Shown: in pieces, positions 25,451-34,245 of the stretch | Position numbering within the stretch: position 1 is the stretch's first letter | How the letters are laid out: every line of letters begins with the position of its first letter | Source: Pseudonocardia sp. MH-G8 | GTDB lineage: Bacteria > Actinomycetota > Actinomycetes > Mycobacteriales > Pseudonocardiaceae | Reading direction: 5' to 3' | Length of the DNA stretch: 64,000 nt | Assembly (NCBI RefSeq): GCF_002262885.1 | Contig: NZ_NKYF01000025.1 | Location: 89,659-153,658 of the forward strand | Translations under genes and position numbers: made by a program | Notes under the pieces: model-generated | Seen by the model: the letters and a program-made list of their open reading frames with translations, nothing else | The model's database searches: none | Told to the model about the DNA's origin: nothing

Positions 25451-25570
25451 CGTCCGTCCTCCCTCGAGGCCCGTGCGGGTCCCCGGGTCGTCAGGTGCTG
25501 ACCGGAGCAGCGTGACACCCGGGGCGCGGGGGCGAGCAGCGGCTGGGACGAGGTTCACACGCCTGTGCGC

Positions 25571-25625
25571 CGCGACTCGCGGGTTGGGCGGGCGACTCGC
25601 GGGGTGGTGCGGGGGAGTCGGGGCA
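25571..25625. repeat. Two copies of the CGACTCGCGGG repeat in the panB/peptidase divergent region
   Basis: GCGACTCGCGGG starts at 25572 and GCGACTCGCGGGG at 25592, 20 bp apart, followed by the partial reverse core GGGAGTCGGGG at 25615-25625. The pair lies between the panB start and the peptidase start and belongs to the dispersed family seen elsewhere in the window. Confidence 0.8.
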
Positions 25626-25646
25626 GGACGCTGGCATGCTGGTGCC

Positions 25647-27218
25647 GTGTTCGTCCGCCTGCGCTCCGTCGCCGTCGCTGCCGCCTCCTGCTCCCTCGCG
25701 CTGGTGCTGGCCGCGTGCGCGCAGTCCACACCGGGTGCGGCCGCACCCGGTCCACCCGAGCCGGACCCCGGTCTGGCCCGGTTCTACGAGCAGCAGCTGA
25801 GCTGGGGGCCGTGCGGCGAGTACGCCGTCAGTGCGACCGACCAGCAGACCTACGCCAATCCGGCGCTCGAGTGCGCGCGCCTGGAGGTCCCGCTGGACTA
25901 CGCGGCACCCGACGGTGAGACGGCCCAGATCGGCGTGCTGCGCCAGAAGGCCACCGGCGAGCGGGTCGGGTCGCTGTTGATGAACCCGGGAGGCCCGGGC
26001 GGATCGGGCATGAGCCTCGCGGCCTCGCTGTCGGGCCGGCTGACGGAGAGCCCGCTGGCCCAGCGCTTCGACCTCGTCGGGTTCGACCCGCGCGGCGTCG
26101 GCGCGAGCACACCGACCATCGACTGCCTGAACGACGCCGAGTGGGAGGCCGAACGCGCCGACCTCGACGTCGACCCGTCGCCGGCGGGCGTGGACCAGAC
26201 GGAGGCGGAGAACCAGCAGTACGCGCAGCGGTGCGCCGAGCGCTCCGGCGGCCCGGAGGTGCTGGCGAACGTCGGCACCCGCGACGTCGTGCGGGACATG
26301 GACATCCTGCGCCAGGCGCTCGGTGACGAGAAGCTGACCTACCTGGGCTACTCCTACGGCACCCGCATCGGGTCCGCGTACGCCGAGGCGTTCCCGCAGA
26401 ACGTCCGGGCCCTCGTGCTCGACGGCGCGCTCGACCCGACGCAGACCACCGTGCAGCGCACCGTCGACCAGAACGCCGGGTTCCAGCAGGCGTTCGAGGC
26501 CTACGCGGCCGACTGCGCCACGCAGCCGAACTGCCCGCTCGGCACCGACCCGGCCCAGGCCACGGCGAACTTCCAGGCGCTGACCCGCCCGCTGATCGAC
26601 CAGCCCGCCGCCGCCGAGGGCGGAGCGCGCACGCTCTCCTACCCCGACGCGGTGACGGGCACGATCCAGGCCCTGTACCTCTCGGAATACTGGCCGGTGC
26701 TCTCGCGAGGGCTGTCGTCGCTGGCGGCCGGAGACGGGACGATCCTGCTGCGGCTGGCCGACGTGTACAACGACCGCGGCCAGGACGGGCACTACGGCAA
26801 CAGCATCGAAGCGTTCATCGTCATCAGCTGCGTCGACGAGGAGCGGATCACCGACCGCGCCGAGCAGGGCGAGTTGATCCGTCGCTCGACGGAGGCGGCG
26901 CCCTTCCGCGACGACGGCCGCGGTGTCGTCGCCGCGCTCGACCCGTGCGCGTTCTGGCCGTCGCCGCCCACCAGCGAGCCGCACGTGCCGCAGGTGGAGG
27001 GCGTGCCCCCGACGCTGACCATCTCGGTGACCGGCGACCCGGCCACGCCGTACCAGGCGGGTGTCGACCTGGCGGAGGCCCTGAACGGGGGCCTGCTGTC
27101 CGTCGACGGCTCGCAGCACACCGCGGCGCTGCAGGGCAACCAGTGCGTCGACGACATCGTCAGCTCCTACCTGATCGACCTGCAACTGCCGGCCGAAGGG
27201 GCCCGCTGCACCCTGTAG
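25647..27218 (+). CDS. Secreted lipoprotein serine peptidase, TAP / alpha-beta hydrolase family (SlpD/E, CaeA-like)
   Basis: A 523-residue exported alpha/beta hydrolase. The N-terminal signal ends in a lipobox (LVLAAC), so it is probably a membrane-anchored lipoprotein. The oxyanion region is LLMNPGGPGGSGM, the nucleophile Ser is in YLGYSYGTRIG, and a C-terminal TAP domain contains the Asp (ISVTGDPATPY) and His (DGSQHTAAL) of the triad. The family includes streptomycete tripeptidyl aminopeptidases and mycobacterial Rv2223c/Rv2224c. GTG at 25647. Its position between panB and glnA2 matches the M. tuberculosis order. Confidence 0.9.
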   Translation: MFVRLRSVAVAAASCSLALVLAACAQSTPGAAAPGPPEPDPGLARFYEQQLSWGPCGEYAVSATDQQTYANPALECARLEVPLDYAAPDGETAQIGVLRQKATGERVGSLLMNPGGPGGSGMSLAASLSGRLTESPLAQRFDLVGFDPRGVGASTPTIDCLNDAEWEAERADLDVDPSPAGVDQTEAENQQYAQRCAERSGGPEVLANVGTRDVVRDMDILRQALGDEKLTYLGYSYGTRIGSAYAEAFPQNVRALVLDGALDPTQTTVQRTVDQNAGFQQAFEAYAADCATQPNCPLGTDPAQATANFQALTRPLIDQPAAAEGGARTLSYPDAVTGTIQALYLSEYWPVLSRGLSSLAAGDGTILLRLADVYNDRGQDGHYGNSIEAFIVISCVDEERITDRAEQGELIRRSTEAAPFRDDGRGVVAALDPCAFWPSPPTSEPHVPQVEGVPPTLTISVTGDPATPYQAGVDLAEALNGGLLSVDGSQHTAALQGNQCVDDIVSSYLIDLQLPAEGARCTL

Positions 27219-27258
27219 GGCGTCGGGCGGAGTGATGTCGCACCCGCCGGCCGCCCCG

Positions 27259-27290
27259 GAAACATGCCCGTAACGCGACGTTCCTAGGCT
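27259..27290 (+). promoter_or_regulatory. GlnR-like box and -10 element before glnA2
   Basis: GAAAC (27259-27263), six bases, GTAAC (27270-27274) matches the GaAAc-n6-gTnAC spacing found within actinobacterial GlnR boxes. It covers the expected -35 region of a TAGGCT box (27285-27290) lying 8 nt before the glnA2 ATG. Both calls rest on motif match and position only. Confidence 0.45.
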
Positions 27291-27298
27291 CGGCGCCC

Positions 27299-28642
27299 AT
27301 GGACCGCCAGCAGGAGTTCGTGCTCCGCACCCTCGAGGAACGCGACATCCGCTTCGTGCGGCTCTGGTTCACCGACGTGCTGGGCTATCTCAAGTCGGTG
27401 GCCGTGGCGCCCGCGGAGCTGGAGGGGGCGTTCGCGGAGGGCATCGGCTTCGACGGGTCCGCCATCGAGGGCTTCGCGCGCGTGTACGAGTCGGACATGG
27501 TCGCCAAGCCCGACCCGTCGACGTTCCAGGTGCTGCCCTGGGAGACCTCCCCCGGTGAGCACTACTCGGCGCGCATGTTCTGCGACATCGCCATGCCCGA
27601 CGGGTCGCCGTCCTGGGCCGACCCGCGCCACGTCCTGCGGCGGGCGCTGTCGCGGGCGGGGGAGGCCGGGTTCACCTGCTACGTGCACCCCGAGATCGAG
27701 TTCTACCTGCTGCGCGGCCTGCCGTCCGACGGGTCGCGGCCCGAGCCGGCCGACTCCGGCGGCTACTTCGACCAGGCCAGCCACGACGTCGCCCCGCACT
27801 TCCGGCGCAACGCGATCGAGACGCTGGAGTCGATGGGCATCTCCGTGGAGTTCAGCCACCACGAGGGCGGCCCGGGCCAGCAGGAGATCGACCTGCGCTA
27901 CGCCGACGCCCTGACCATGGCCGACAACATCATGACGTTCCGGTACGTCGTGAAGGAGGTCGCGCTCATGCAGGGCGTGCGGGCCTCGTTCATGCCCAAG
28001 CCGTTCTCCGAGCACCCCGGCTCGGCCATGCACACGCACTTCTCGCTGTTCGAGGGCGACCGCAACGCCTTCCACGACCCGAACGACCCGTACGAGCTGT
28101 CGGAGACCGGCAAGGCGTTCGTCGCCGGGGTGCTGCGACACGCCCGGGAGATCAGCGCGGTCACCAACCAGTGGGTGAACTCCTACAAGCGGCTCATCAC
28201 CGGTGGCGAGGCGCCCACGGCCGTCTCGTGGGGACACGCCAACCGGTCCGCGCTCGCCCGGGTGCCGATGTACTCGCCGGGCAAGTCGTCCACCCGGCGC
28301 GTGGAGATCCGCACGATCGACAGCGCGTGCAACCCCTACCTCGCCTTCGCCGTGATCCTGGGGGCCGGGCTCACCGGCGTCCAGAAGGGGTACGAGCTGC
28401 CGGCTCCCACCGAGGACGACGTCTGGTCGCTCACCGAGACCGAGCGCCGCGCACTGGGCTACGAGTCGCTGCCGCAGAACCTCACCGAGGCGCTCTCGGC
28501 GATGGAGCACTCGGAGCTCGTGGCGGAGGTCCTCGGCGAGCACGTCTTCGACTTCTTCCTGCGCAACAAGCGCAGCGAGTGGGACGGCTACCGCCGCCAG
28601 GTCACCCCCTACGAGCTGGCCACCTACCTGCCGGTGCTCTGA
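27299..28642 (+). CDS. glnA2: Type I glutamine synthetase, GlnA2 type
   Basis: A 447-residue class I glutamine synthetase closely resembling M. tuberculosis GlnA2 (start MDRQQEFVLRTLEERDIRFV; IGFDGSAIEGFARV). Catalytic motifs include PEIEFYLL, HHEGGPGQQEIDLRY, MPKPFSEHPGSAMHTHFS and NRSALARVPMY. The adenylylation-loop region near the end differs from GlnA1 (EVRTIDSACNPYLAFAV, then EHVFDFFLRNKR). GlnA2-type enzymes are dispensable paralogues; some act on polyamines or other amines rather than ammonia, so the substrate is open. A GlnR-like site and TAGGCT box precede it. Confidence 0.92.
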   Translation: MDRQQEFVLRTLEERDIRFVRLWFTDVLGYLKSVAVAPAELEGAFAEGIGFDGSAIEGFARVYESDMVAKPDPSTFQVLPWETSPGEHYSARMFCDIAMPDGSPSWADPRHVLRRALSRAGEAGFTCYVHPEIEFYLLRGLPSDGSRPEPADSGGYFDQASHDVAPHFRRNAIETLESMGISVEFSHHEGGPGQQEIDLRYADALTMADNIMTFRYVVKEVALMQGVRASFMPKPFSEHPGSAMHTHFSLFEGDRNAFHDPNDPYELSETGKAFVAGVLRHAREISAVTNQWVNSYKRLITGGEAPTAVSWGHANRSALARVPMYSPGKSSTRRVEIRTIDSACNPYLAFAVILGAGLTGVQKGYELPAPTEDDVWSLTETERRALGYESLPQNLTEALSAMEHSELVAEVLGEHVFDFFLRNKRSEWDGYRRQVTPYELATYLPVL

Positions 28643-28784
28643 GCCCGCCCCGCTCGGGACCGGTCGTCGCGTAGGCCTCGCGCCGCGGACCGGCGCGCGG
28701 CACACTCGGTGGCGTCGACGGAAGATCGCCCGGTCTCCGCCAGTGCCGGGCCCGATGTCGACGATCACGAGTCCGTGAGGGGGC

Positions 28785-29990
28785 GTGGGCGTGGGCTTCG
28801 CTTCGACGGCGCCGGGCCGCAGGCTGACCGGTCTGGTGCTGGCACCGGTCGTCGCCTGCGCGGTGATGGTGATCTCCGGCGCCTCGGCCGCGGCCGACAC
28901 CCCGGAGCCCGATCCGCCGGGCGCGTCCTCGGACGGCCCGGCGCTCAACACCCTCATCGAGCCGGCCCTGCTGGAGTCGCTCCAGCAGTCGATCGTCGGC
29001 CTGGTCGTCGTCTGGGAGGAACCCGAGGATCCCTTCGCCGTGGGGGAGGTCCCCGAAGCGGCGGGTCCCACGGTGCCCGTGGTCGAGCCCCCGGTCATCA
29101 CGATCTGCACCGGCTGGTTCGACAGCCCGACGACGATCGCCACCGCCGGCCACTGCGTCGACCCCGAGCAGGGCCGGCTGGCCATCGACCTCCAGAACGG
29201 CTCGGGGGTCGACCCGGGTACCGGTGAGCCGCTGCCGGCGCCGCCGGTGCAGCCCGAGCCGGAGCGCGTCGTCTACGCCTTCCAGCCGCGCGAGGTGCCG
29301 GGAGCCGTCATCACGTCGCCGATCGTCGTCCGGGTGGACAGCTTCCGGCCGGGGGACGAAGGCGACACCGCGAAGCTCGAGATGCATGGCATGCCGCCGG
29401 CGAAGCCGCTGGCGATCGCCCCGACCGCGCCGAGGCTGGGCGAGGCCGTCACCTCCATCGGTTTCCCGGGGCTGAACATCGACGCGACCGACGGCATCAA
29501 CCTCGACGCCCTCGACAGCGGCGGCAAGACCCCCGCCGAGGTGCTGCAGGACTCGCGCCTGCAGCCGGTGAACACCAGCGGCACGATCACGGCCCGGCAG
29601 TTCCGCAACGGCGTTGCCGTGTACCAGGTCAACGCCGACCTCGCGGAGGGCATCTCCGGCGGGCCCACCGTCAACGCCCGCGGCGAGGTCTACGGCATCA
29701 GCAGCCAGATGTCGGTGCCGTTCCTCGGGCAGAACTTCAACGTCATCACCGACACCGCGATGTTGCGGGAGTTCCTGGGACACGAGCCGGGGGCGACCGT
29801 GAGCGGCCGGCTCGCGAGCGAGGGCGGCCCGTTGGCGGGCGGTCTGCCCACCGGGTGGGTCATCTTCCTCTCGGTGCTGGGTGGGGCCGTCCTCGGCGGG
29901 TTCGCCATGTGGCTCTTCGCGCGGTCGGCACGCAGGCCGACGGCCGTGCGTGCCCGTGACGACGCCGATCCGTCGCCGGGCAGTGGCTGA
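28785..29990 (+). CDS. Membrane-anchored trypsin-like serine protease
   Basis: About 401 residues: an export signal (LVLAPVVACAVMVISGASAA), an acidic Pro-rich segment, then a chymotrypsin-fold domain with the catalytic His in TTIATAGHCVD, a likely Asp in DEGDTAKLE, and the Ser in EGISGGPTVN. A single C-terminal membrane helix (GWVIFLSVLGGAVLGGFAMW) with a basic cytoplasmic tail anchors it. The topology suggests an extracellular protease held at the membrane. GTG codons at 28785 and 28791 both follow GAGGGGG; I took the first. It stands alone between glnA2 and an AHSA1 gene. Confidence 0.82.
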   Translation: MGVGFASTAPGRRLTGLVLAPVVACAVMVISGASAAADTPEPDPPGASSDGPALNTLIEPALLESLQQSIVGLVVVWEEPEDPFAVGEVPEAAGPTVPVVEPPVITICTGWFDSPTTIATAGHCVDPEQGRLAIDLQNGSGVDPGTGEPLPAPPVQPEPERVVYAFQPREVPGAVITSPIVVRVDSFRPGDEGDTAKLEMHGMPPAKPLAIAPTAPRLGEAVTSIGFPGLNIDATDGINLDALDSGGKTPAEVLQDSRLQPVNTSGTITARQFRNGVAVYQVNADLAEGISGGPTVNARGEVYGISSQMSVPFLGQNFNVITDTAMLREFLGHEPGATVSGRLASEGGPLAGGLPTGWVIFLSVLGGAVLGGFAMWLFARSARRPTAVRARDDADPSPGSG

Positions 29991-29999
29991 TCCCGGCGA

Positions 30000-30482
30000 T
30001 CAGCCCAGCGACACGGCGACCCGCTCGAGGGCGTCCCAGCTGTCCTGGGCCCCGTCCTCCATGCCGGTCTCGATGATCGCGTCGCGTACCTGCCGGTCGG
30101 CGACCTCGGTGAGGACGGACAGCGTGGTGCGCCCGTCGCGCTCCTCGAAGGTGTAGGTGCACACGGCGGGCGGGCCGTCCGGCGCGCCCTCGTACGCCTC
30201 CGTGCAGACGATCCGCTTCGCCGGGTCGATCTCGCGGTACTCGCCGTGGAAGCCGACCTCGTAGCCGTCCTCGGTGACGAGGACGTGGCGCCACTGCCCG
30301 CCGACCCGCAGGTCGACCTCGGCGACCGTGACCTCGCCCCGGCCGCCGCTCCACCAGCGCCTGATCAGCTCAGGCGTGGTCATCGCCCGATAGACCAGGT
30401 GCGTGGGCGCCGCGAACTCCCGCGTCATGAGGATCTGCGTGTCCGTCGGCAGGGTCAGCACCGCACTGTGCGTCGTGGTCAT
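30000..30482 (-). CDS. SRPBCC / AHSA1-like domain protein
   Basis: A 160-residue START-like fold protein (Aha1-C type): FAAPTHLVYRAMTTPELIRRWW is the family's entry motif, followed by VGGQWRHVL, FHGEYREIDPAKRIV and a C-terminal helix with DSWDALERVAVSL. Such proteins bind hydrophobic ligands and are usually encoded beside an ArsR regulator. No ArsR gene is present here, though the upstream frame that ends by overlapping the ATG at 30482 (TCATGA) looks weakly coding. Function is unknown. Confidence 0.85.
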   Translation of the reverse strand: MTTTHSAVLTLPTDTQILMTREFAAPTHLVYRAMTTPELIRRWWSGGRGEVTVAEVDLRVGGQWRHVLVTEDGYEVGFHGEYREIDPAKRIVCTEAYEGAPDGPPAVCTYTFEERDGRTTLSVLTEVADRQVRDAIIETGMEDGAQDSWDALERVAVSLG

Positions 30483-30593
30483 GACCGTGCTCCGTTCTCC
30501 GGTCGACCTGCTTCTTCTCCGGTGAGCTCGGCCAGGACGTCGTCGGCTACCGCCCCGTCCACGATGCCGTGGAGCTGCGCTTCCGGCCCGCAT

Positions 30594-30717
30594 GATCCTT
30601 CCGAGATCGACCTCAGCGCCCTCTCCGGGGCGAAAGGCGCGACCTCGGAACGATCGATCGATCCGAGGTCGACCTCAGCGCCCTCGCAAGGGCGCGGAGC
30701 TCGATCTCGAAGTGATC
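30594..30717. repeat. Two tandem hairpins sharing a repeated sequence, downstream of the arabinofuranosidase gene
   Basis: Hairpin 1: GATCCTTCCGAG (30594-30605) pairs with CTCGGAACGATC (30644-30655) with one mismatch, plus inner GCGCC/GGCGC. Hairpin 2: GCGCCCT (30678-30684) pairs with AGGGCGC (30689-30695), with outer GATC/GATC. Both contain TCGACCTCAGCGCCCTC on the plus strand, so one arose by duplication. They lie 22 bp beyond the end of the GH51 operon and probably terminate it. Confidence 0.65.
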
Positions 30718-30738
30718 ATGGGGTGGACAGACGTCACC

Positions 30739-32352
30739 TCACGGGGCGAGCGCGACGTCGAGCAGCGTGATCGAGTGGGCCGGGAAGGTGTAGGTGGAGC
30801 CGGTCAGGTCGACCTGCTGCGGGGCGCTCAGCGTGACGGCGTCGGGCTCGGCGATCGAGTTCCACGCGAAGAGGTCCTCGACGCCCGCGCCGATCGTGCG
30901 GGTGGTCGCCGTGGCCGGCAGCGCGGCGCCGTCGAGGTCGAGACGCGCGGAGACGGCCTCGGTCGCCGAGCGGTTGATCACCGCGAGGTGCAGCGTGCGC
31001 CCGTCCTCGCTGCGGCTCGGGGAGACGTCGAGCAGGCCGACCACGCTCGGGGTGGTGCGGAACCCGCCCTCGGCGTGGCGGTCGTCGCCCAGGCGCAGCG
31101 CCGCGGTGCGGGCGGGCCCCTGCACGGTGGCGGCGAGCGGGACCGGGCCGGTGTGGTTCTGGTAGAGGTCCCACACGTGGTAGGTCGCGGCCTTGACCAG
31201 GCCGTCCGGGCGGACCGCGAGCAGGCCGTTGGCGTTGACCAGGTTGACCGTGTTGGCCATGCCGACCGGCACGTCGAGCTGCGAGGCGCGGTGCATCGCG
31301 TGGAAGACGCCCGCGTAGTAGAGGGCGTCGGCGAGCGTGCGGGGGCTGTAGCGGTTGACGCGCAGCTGCTCGCCGCTCGCCGAGGTGTCCCGCGGTGCCA
31401 CGCCGCCGTCGGCGTCGGGCTCGGGCTCGGGCCACGCGGCCGGCTCGACGTGGCGGATGTTCCACTCGTCCATCGCGATGGCCAGCGGCCGGCTGCGCCC
31501 GTGCGCGGCCTGCACCCGCCGGATCGTCTCGGCCTGCGCCTGGATCGCCTGCTCCACGTAGAGCGACTGCGCCACGACGGCGTCGAACTCGGCCGGGCTC
31601 GGGTCGGTCAGGTGGCAGCTGGCGCCGTAGAGGTGCAGCGAGACGTAGTCGATGCGGTCGCCCAGCCCGGCGACGACCGGCTCGGTCCAGTCGTCGCGCG
31701 TGCTGCCGACGGCGATGAAGGAGAGTCCCGGATCGACGAGGTTCATGAACTTCGCGTGCTCGCGGGCCGCGGGGACGTACTCCGCCACCGGCCGGTGCCC
31801 CATCTGCCACGGGCCGTACACCTCGTTGCCCAGGCCCCAGAAGTGCACGCCGTAGGGCTCGGGGTGGCCGTCCTTCGCCCGCTGCCGGGCGAGCGTGGTG
31901 TCGCCCGGGTAGTTGGTGTACTCCACCCACCGCACGGCGTCGTCGACGTCGCGGGCGTGGTGGGCGAGGTAGGGCCGGGTGCCGACGGCCTCGCACCACG
32001 CCAGGAACTCGGGCGTGCCGAACCGGTTGGTCTCCTCCGAGCCCCACGCCAGTTCCAGCCGGCGGGGTCGCTCGTCGCGCGGGCCGATGCCGTCCTGCCA
32101 CCAGTACGGCGAGGTGAAGTTGCCGCCGGGCCAGCGCAGGACCGGCAGGCCCAGCTCGCGGCAGGCCTCGAGCACGTCGGCGCGGCAGCCGCGCAGCGGG
32201 CCGTCGGCGATCGAGAGCGGGGAGCCCTCGTCGAACACCCCGCCCTCGATGTTGCCGAAGAACGCCGACTCGAGGAAGTGGCCGTAGATCATCTGGTCGA
32301 TCGGCGCGGCGCTCGGGATCGGGGAGATCGAGATGGTGGCCGTGACGGTCAT
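30739..32352 (-). CDS. Alpha-L-arabinofuranosidase, GH51 family
   Basis: A 537-residue intracellular glycoside hydrolase; no signal peptide. The TIM barrel carries the acid/base Glu in WGLGNEVYGPW and the nucleophile Glu in IAMDEWNIRH. Other family motifs are LRWPGGNFTS and YVSLHLYG; a C-terminal beta-sandwich follows. It releases arabinofuranosyl residues from arabinan or arabinoxylan oligosaccharides after import. It is the last gene of the ROK-sulfatase-ABC operon, 25 bp behind the permease. AAAGG sits before the ATG at 32352. Being cytosolic, it depends on uptake of short sugars by the adjacent transporter. Confidence 0.92.
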   Translation of the reverse strand: MTVTATISISPIPSAAPIDQMIYGHFLESAFFGNIEGGVFDEGSPLSIADGPLRGCRADVLEACRELGLPVLRWPGGNFTSPYWWQDGIGPRDERPRRLELAWGSEETNRFGTPEFLAWCEAVGTRPYLAHHARDVDDAVRWVEYTNYPGDTTLARQRAKDGHPEPYGVHFWGLGNEVYGPWQMGHRPVAEYVPAAREHAKFMNLVDPGLSFIAVGSTRDDWTEPVVAGLGDRIDYVSLHLYGASCHLTDPSPAEFDAVVAQSLYVEQAIQAQAETIRRVQAAHGRSRPLAIAMDEWNIRHVEPAAWPEPEPDADGGVAPRDTSASGEQLRVNRYSPRTLADALYYAGVFHAMHRASQLDVPVGMANTVNLVNANGLLAVRPDGLVKAATYHVWDLYQNHTGPVPLAATVQGPARTAALRLGDDRHAEGGFRTTPSVVGLLDVSPSRSEDGRTLHLAVINRSATEAVSARLDLDGAALPATATTRTIGAGVEDLFAWNSIAEPDAVTLSAPQQVDLTGSTYTFPAHSITLLDVALAP

Positions 32353-32377
32353 GGTGCCTTTCGGTCGTGGAGGTGGT

Positions 32378-33235
32378 TCATCCCTTGACGCCGCCCTGCG
32401 AGACACCCTCGATGATGTAGCGCTGGGCGAGGACGTACACGATGAGCACGGGGACGCTGGCGATCACGCCGCCGGCCATCAGCAGGTCGTAGCGGGTGGT
32501 GTTGTCGCTCTGCAGCTGGTCGAGCCCGGCCGGCAGCGTCAGCATGTCGTTGCTGAACAGCACGAACACCGGCCACAGGAAGTCGTTCCAGCTGGTGAGG
32601 AACGACAGCACGGCAAGGGTGGCGATCGCCGGGCCGGCCAGCGGGACCATGATCCGCCAGAAGACGCCCCACTGGTTGCACCCGTCGACGATCGCGGCCT
32701 CCTCGAGCGAGGAGTGGATGCCGAGGAAGAACTGGCGCAGGAAGAACACCCCGAACGCCCCGGCGGCCGAGGGCACCACCAGCGACGCGTAGCTGTTGAG
32801 CCAGCCGAGCTGGTTGACGATGAGGAAGTGCGGGATCAGGAAGATGATCCCGGGCACGAACATCGTGGCGATGATCAGCACGAACAGCGTGCGCTTGAAC
32901 CGGAACTCCATGCGCGCGAGCGCGTAGGCGGCCGTGGTGGCCAGCACGACGACGAGCGCGCTGTGCAGCACCGCGGTGAGCAGGCTGTTGCCCAGCCAGC
33001 GCAGCACCGGCACCTGCGGGTCGGTGAGGATCTCCGCGTAGGCCGAGATCGTCGGGTCGTTCGGCCAGAGGGAGAAGTCGAGCGCGTTCGCCTCCTGCGG
33101 CGACTTGAACGACGTGGAGAGCATGAACGCGAGCGGGAACGCGATGAGCGCGGTGAGCACCATGAGCGTGATCGCCAGCCCGACGCGGGGCCTGCGGCGC
33201 CGGCGGGTGGGCGCGGCGGGAGTGGTCGTGGTCAT
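32378..33235 (-). CDS. Carbohydrate ABC transporter permease (MalG type)
   Basis: A 285-residue membrane protein with six predicted helices and the MalG-type cytoplasmic EAA loop (SSLEEAAIVDGCNQWGVFW) that contacts the ATPase. The basic N-terminus is cytoplasmic. Its ATG overlaps the stop of the upstream permease by 4 bp (ATGA). No ATPase gene is in this operon; such CUT1 systems usually borrow a shared MsiK-type ATPase encoded elsewhere. Imports oligosaccharides for the GH51 enzyme encoded next. Confidence 0.93.
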   Translation of the reverse strand: MTTTTPAAPTRRRRRPRVGLAITLMVLTALIAFPLAFMLSTSFKSPQEANALDFSLWPNDPTISAYAEILTDPQVPVLRWLGNSLLTAVLHSALVVVLATTAAYALARMEFRFKRTLFVLIIATMFVPGIIFLIPHFLIVNQLGWLNSYASLVVPSAAGAFGVFFLRQFFLGIHSSLEEAAIVDGCNQWGVFWRIMVPLAGPAIATLAVLSFLTSWNDFLWPVFVLFSNDMLTLPAGLDQLQSDNTTRYDLLMAGGVIASVPVLIVYVLAQRYIIEGVSQGGVKG

Positions 33236-34188
33236 TCCTGGTCACCGACCTTCCGGAAAAGCAGGAACACGATGGCGCTCACGACCATCAGCGAGACGGC
33301 GAGGATCATGCTCATCGCCGACGACGAGCCGATGTCGAAACCCTCGATGCCGGTGTGGGCGATGAAGCCGATCGCCGTGCGGGTGGCCTTGCCCGGTTGT
33401 TCCCGGGTGATCAGCGCGGACTGGCCGTACATGTTCGCCGAGGCGATGATCGTGATCATCACGACGAACTGCAGCACCCGCGCGATCCCCGGCAGCGTCA
33501 CCGCCCACAACCGCTGCCACGCCCCCGCGCCGTCGACCTTCGCGGCGTCGTAGAGCTCGGCCGGTACGTCGGCCAGTGCCGCGAGGTAGATGACGGTGTT
33601 GAAGCCGAGCGTCCACCAGAGCGTCGCGATCACGAGCGCGACCCAGCCCGCGGGCAGCGACGTCGTCCAGGCGATGTCGTCGGGCAGCCCGACGGCGCCG
33701 AGGATCTGGTTGACCGGGCCGAGCCGGCTGTCGAGCAGGTAGTTCCACAGCAGCCCGGTCACCGCGACGCCGAGCACGTACGGCGCGAAGAACGCGGCCC
33801 GGAAGAACGTGCGGCCGGGGAACGCGCGGTTGAGCAGCAGCGCGAGGCCGAACGGGACCACCACGAGCAGCGGCGCGCTCGCGACCGTGAAGATCGCGGT
33901 GGCCCGCATGCCCTTCCAGAACTCCACCGACAGGACGCTCTCGCCGCTGACCAGGTCGGCGTAGTTGTCGACACCGACGAACGGCCGGTGGGGCAGGCCG
34001 AGGCTCCAGCGGTGCAGGCTCGCCCAGAGCCCGAGCCCGATCGGGAGCAGGACGAACACCGCGAACAGCACGAAGAACGGGGCGAGGAACACGTACGGCG
34101 TCCACGGCTTGCCGCGCAGCGCCCGTGCCGGGGGCGGCGCGACGGTCGGCGCGTCGGATCGCGGCGCCGCGATCGTGCTGGTGGTCAT
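33232..34188 (-). CDS. Carbohydrate ABC transporter permease (MalF type)
   Basis: A 318-residue partner permease with six helices (first: PYVFLAPFFVLFAVFVLLPIG) and the EAA-like loop DVPAELYDAAKVDGAGAW. It forms the heterodimeric channel with the MalG-type protein encoded immediately downstream. The gene starts at an ATG at 34188, 57 bp after the binding-protein gene; this short gap contains three GTCGGTCAT copies. Confidence 0.93.
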   Translation of the reverse strand: MTTSTIAAPRSDAPTVAPPPARALRGKPWTPYVFLAPFFVLFAVFVLLPIGLGLWASLHRWSLGLPHRPFVGVDNYADLVSGESVLSVEFWKGMRATAIFTVASAPLLVVVPFGLALLLNRAFPGRTFFRAAFFAPYVLGVAVTGLLWNYLLDSRLGPVNQILGAVGLPDDIAWTTSLPAGWVALVIATLWWTLGFNTVIYLAALADVPAELYDAAKVDGAGAWQRLWAVTLPGIARVLQFVVMITIIASANMYGQSALITREQPGKATRTAIGFIAHTGIEGFDIGSSSAMSMILAVSLMVVSAIVFLLFRKVGDQE

Positions 34189-34245
34189 GGCGTCCTCGGG
34201 ATCGGGTGGTCGGTCATCGCGTTGTCGGTCATGTCGCGTTGTCGG

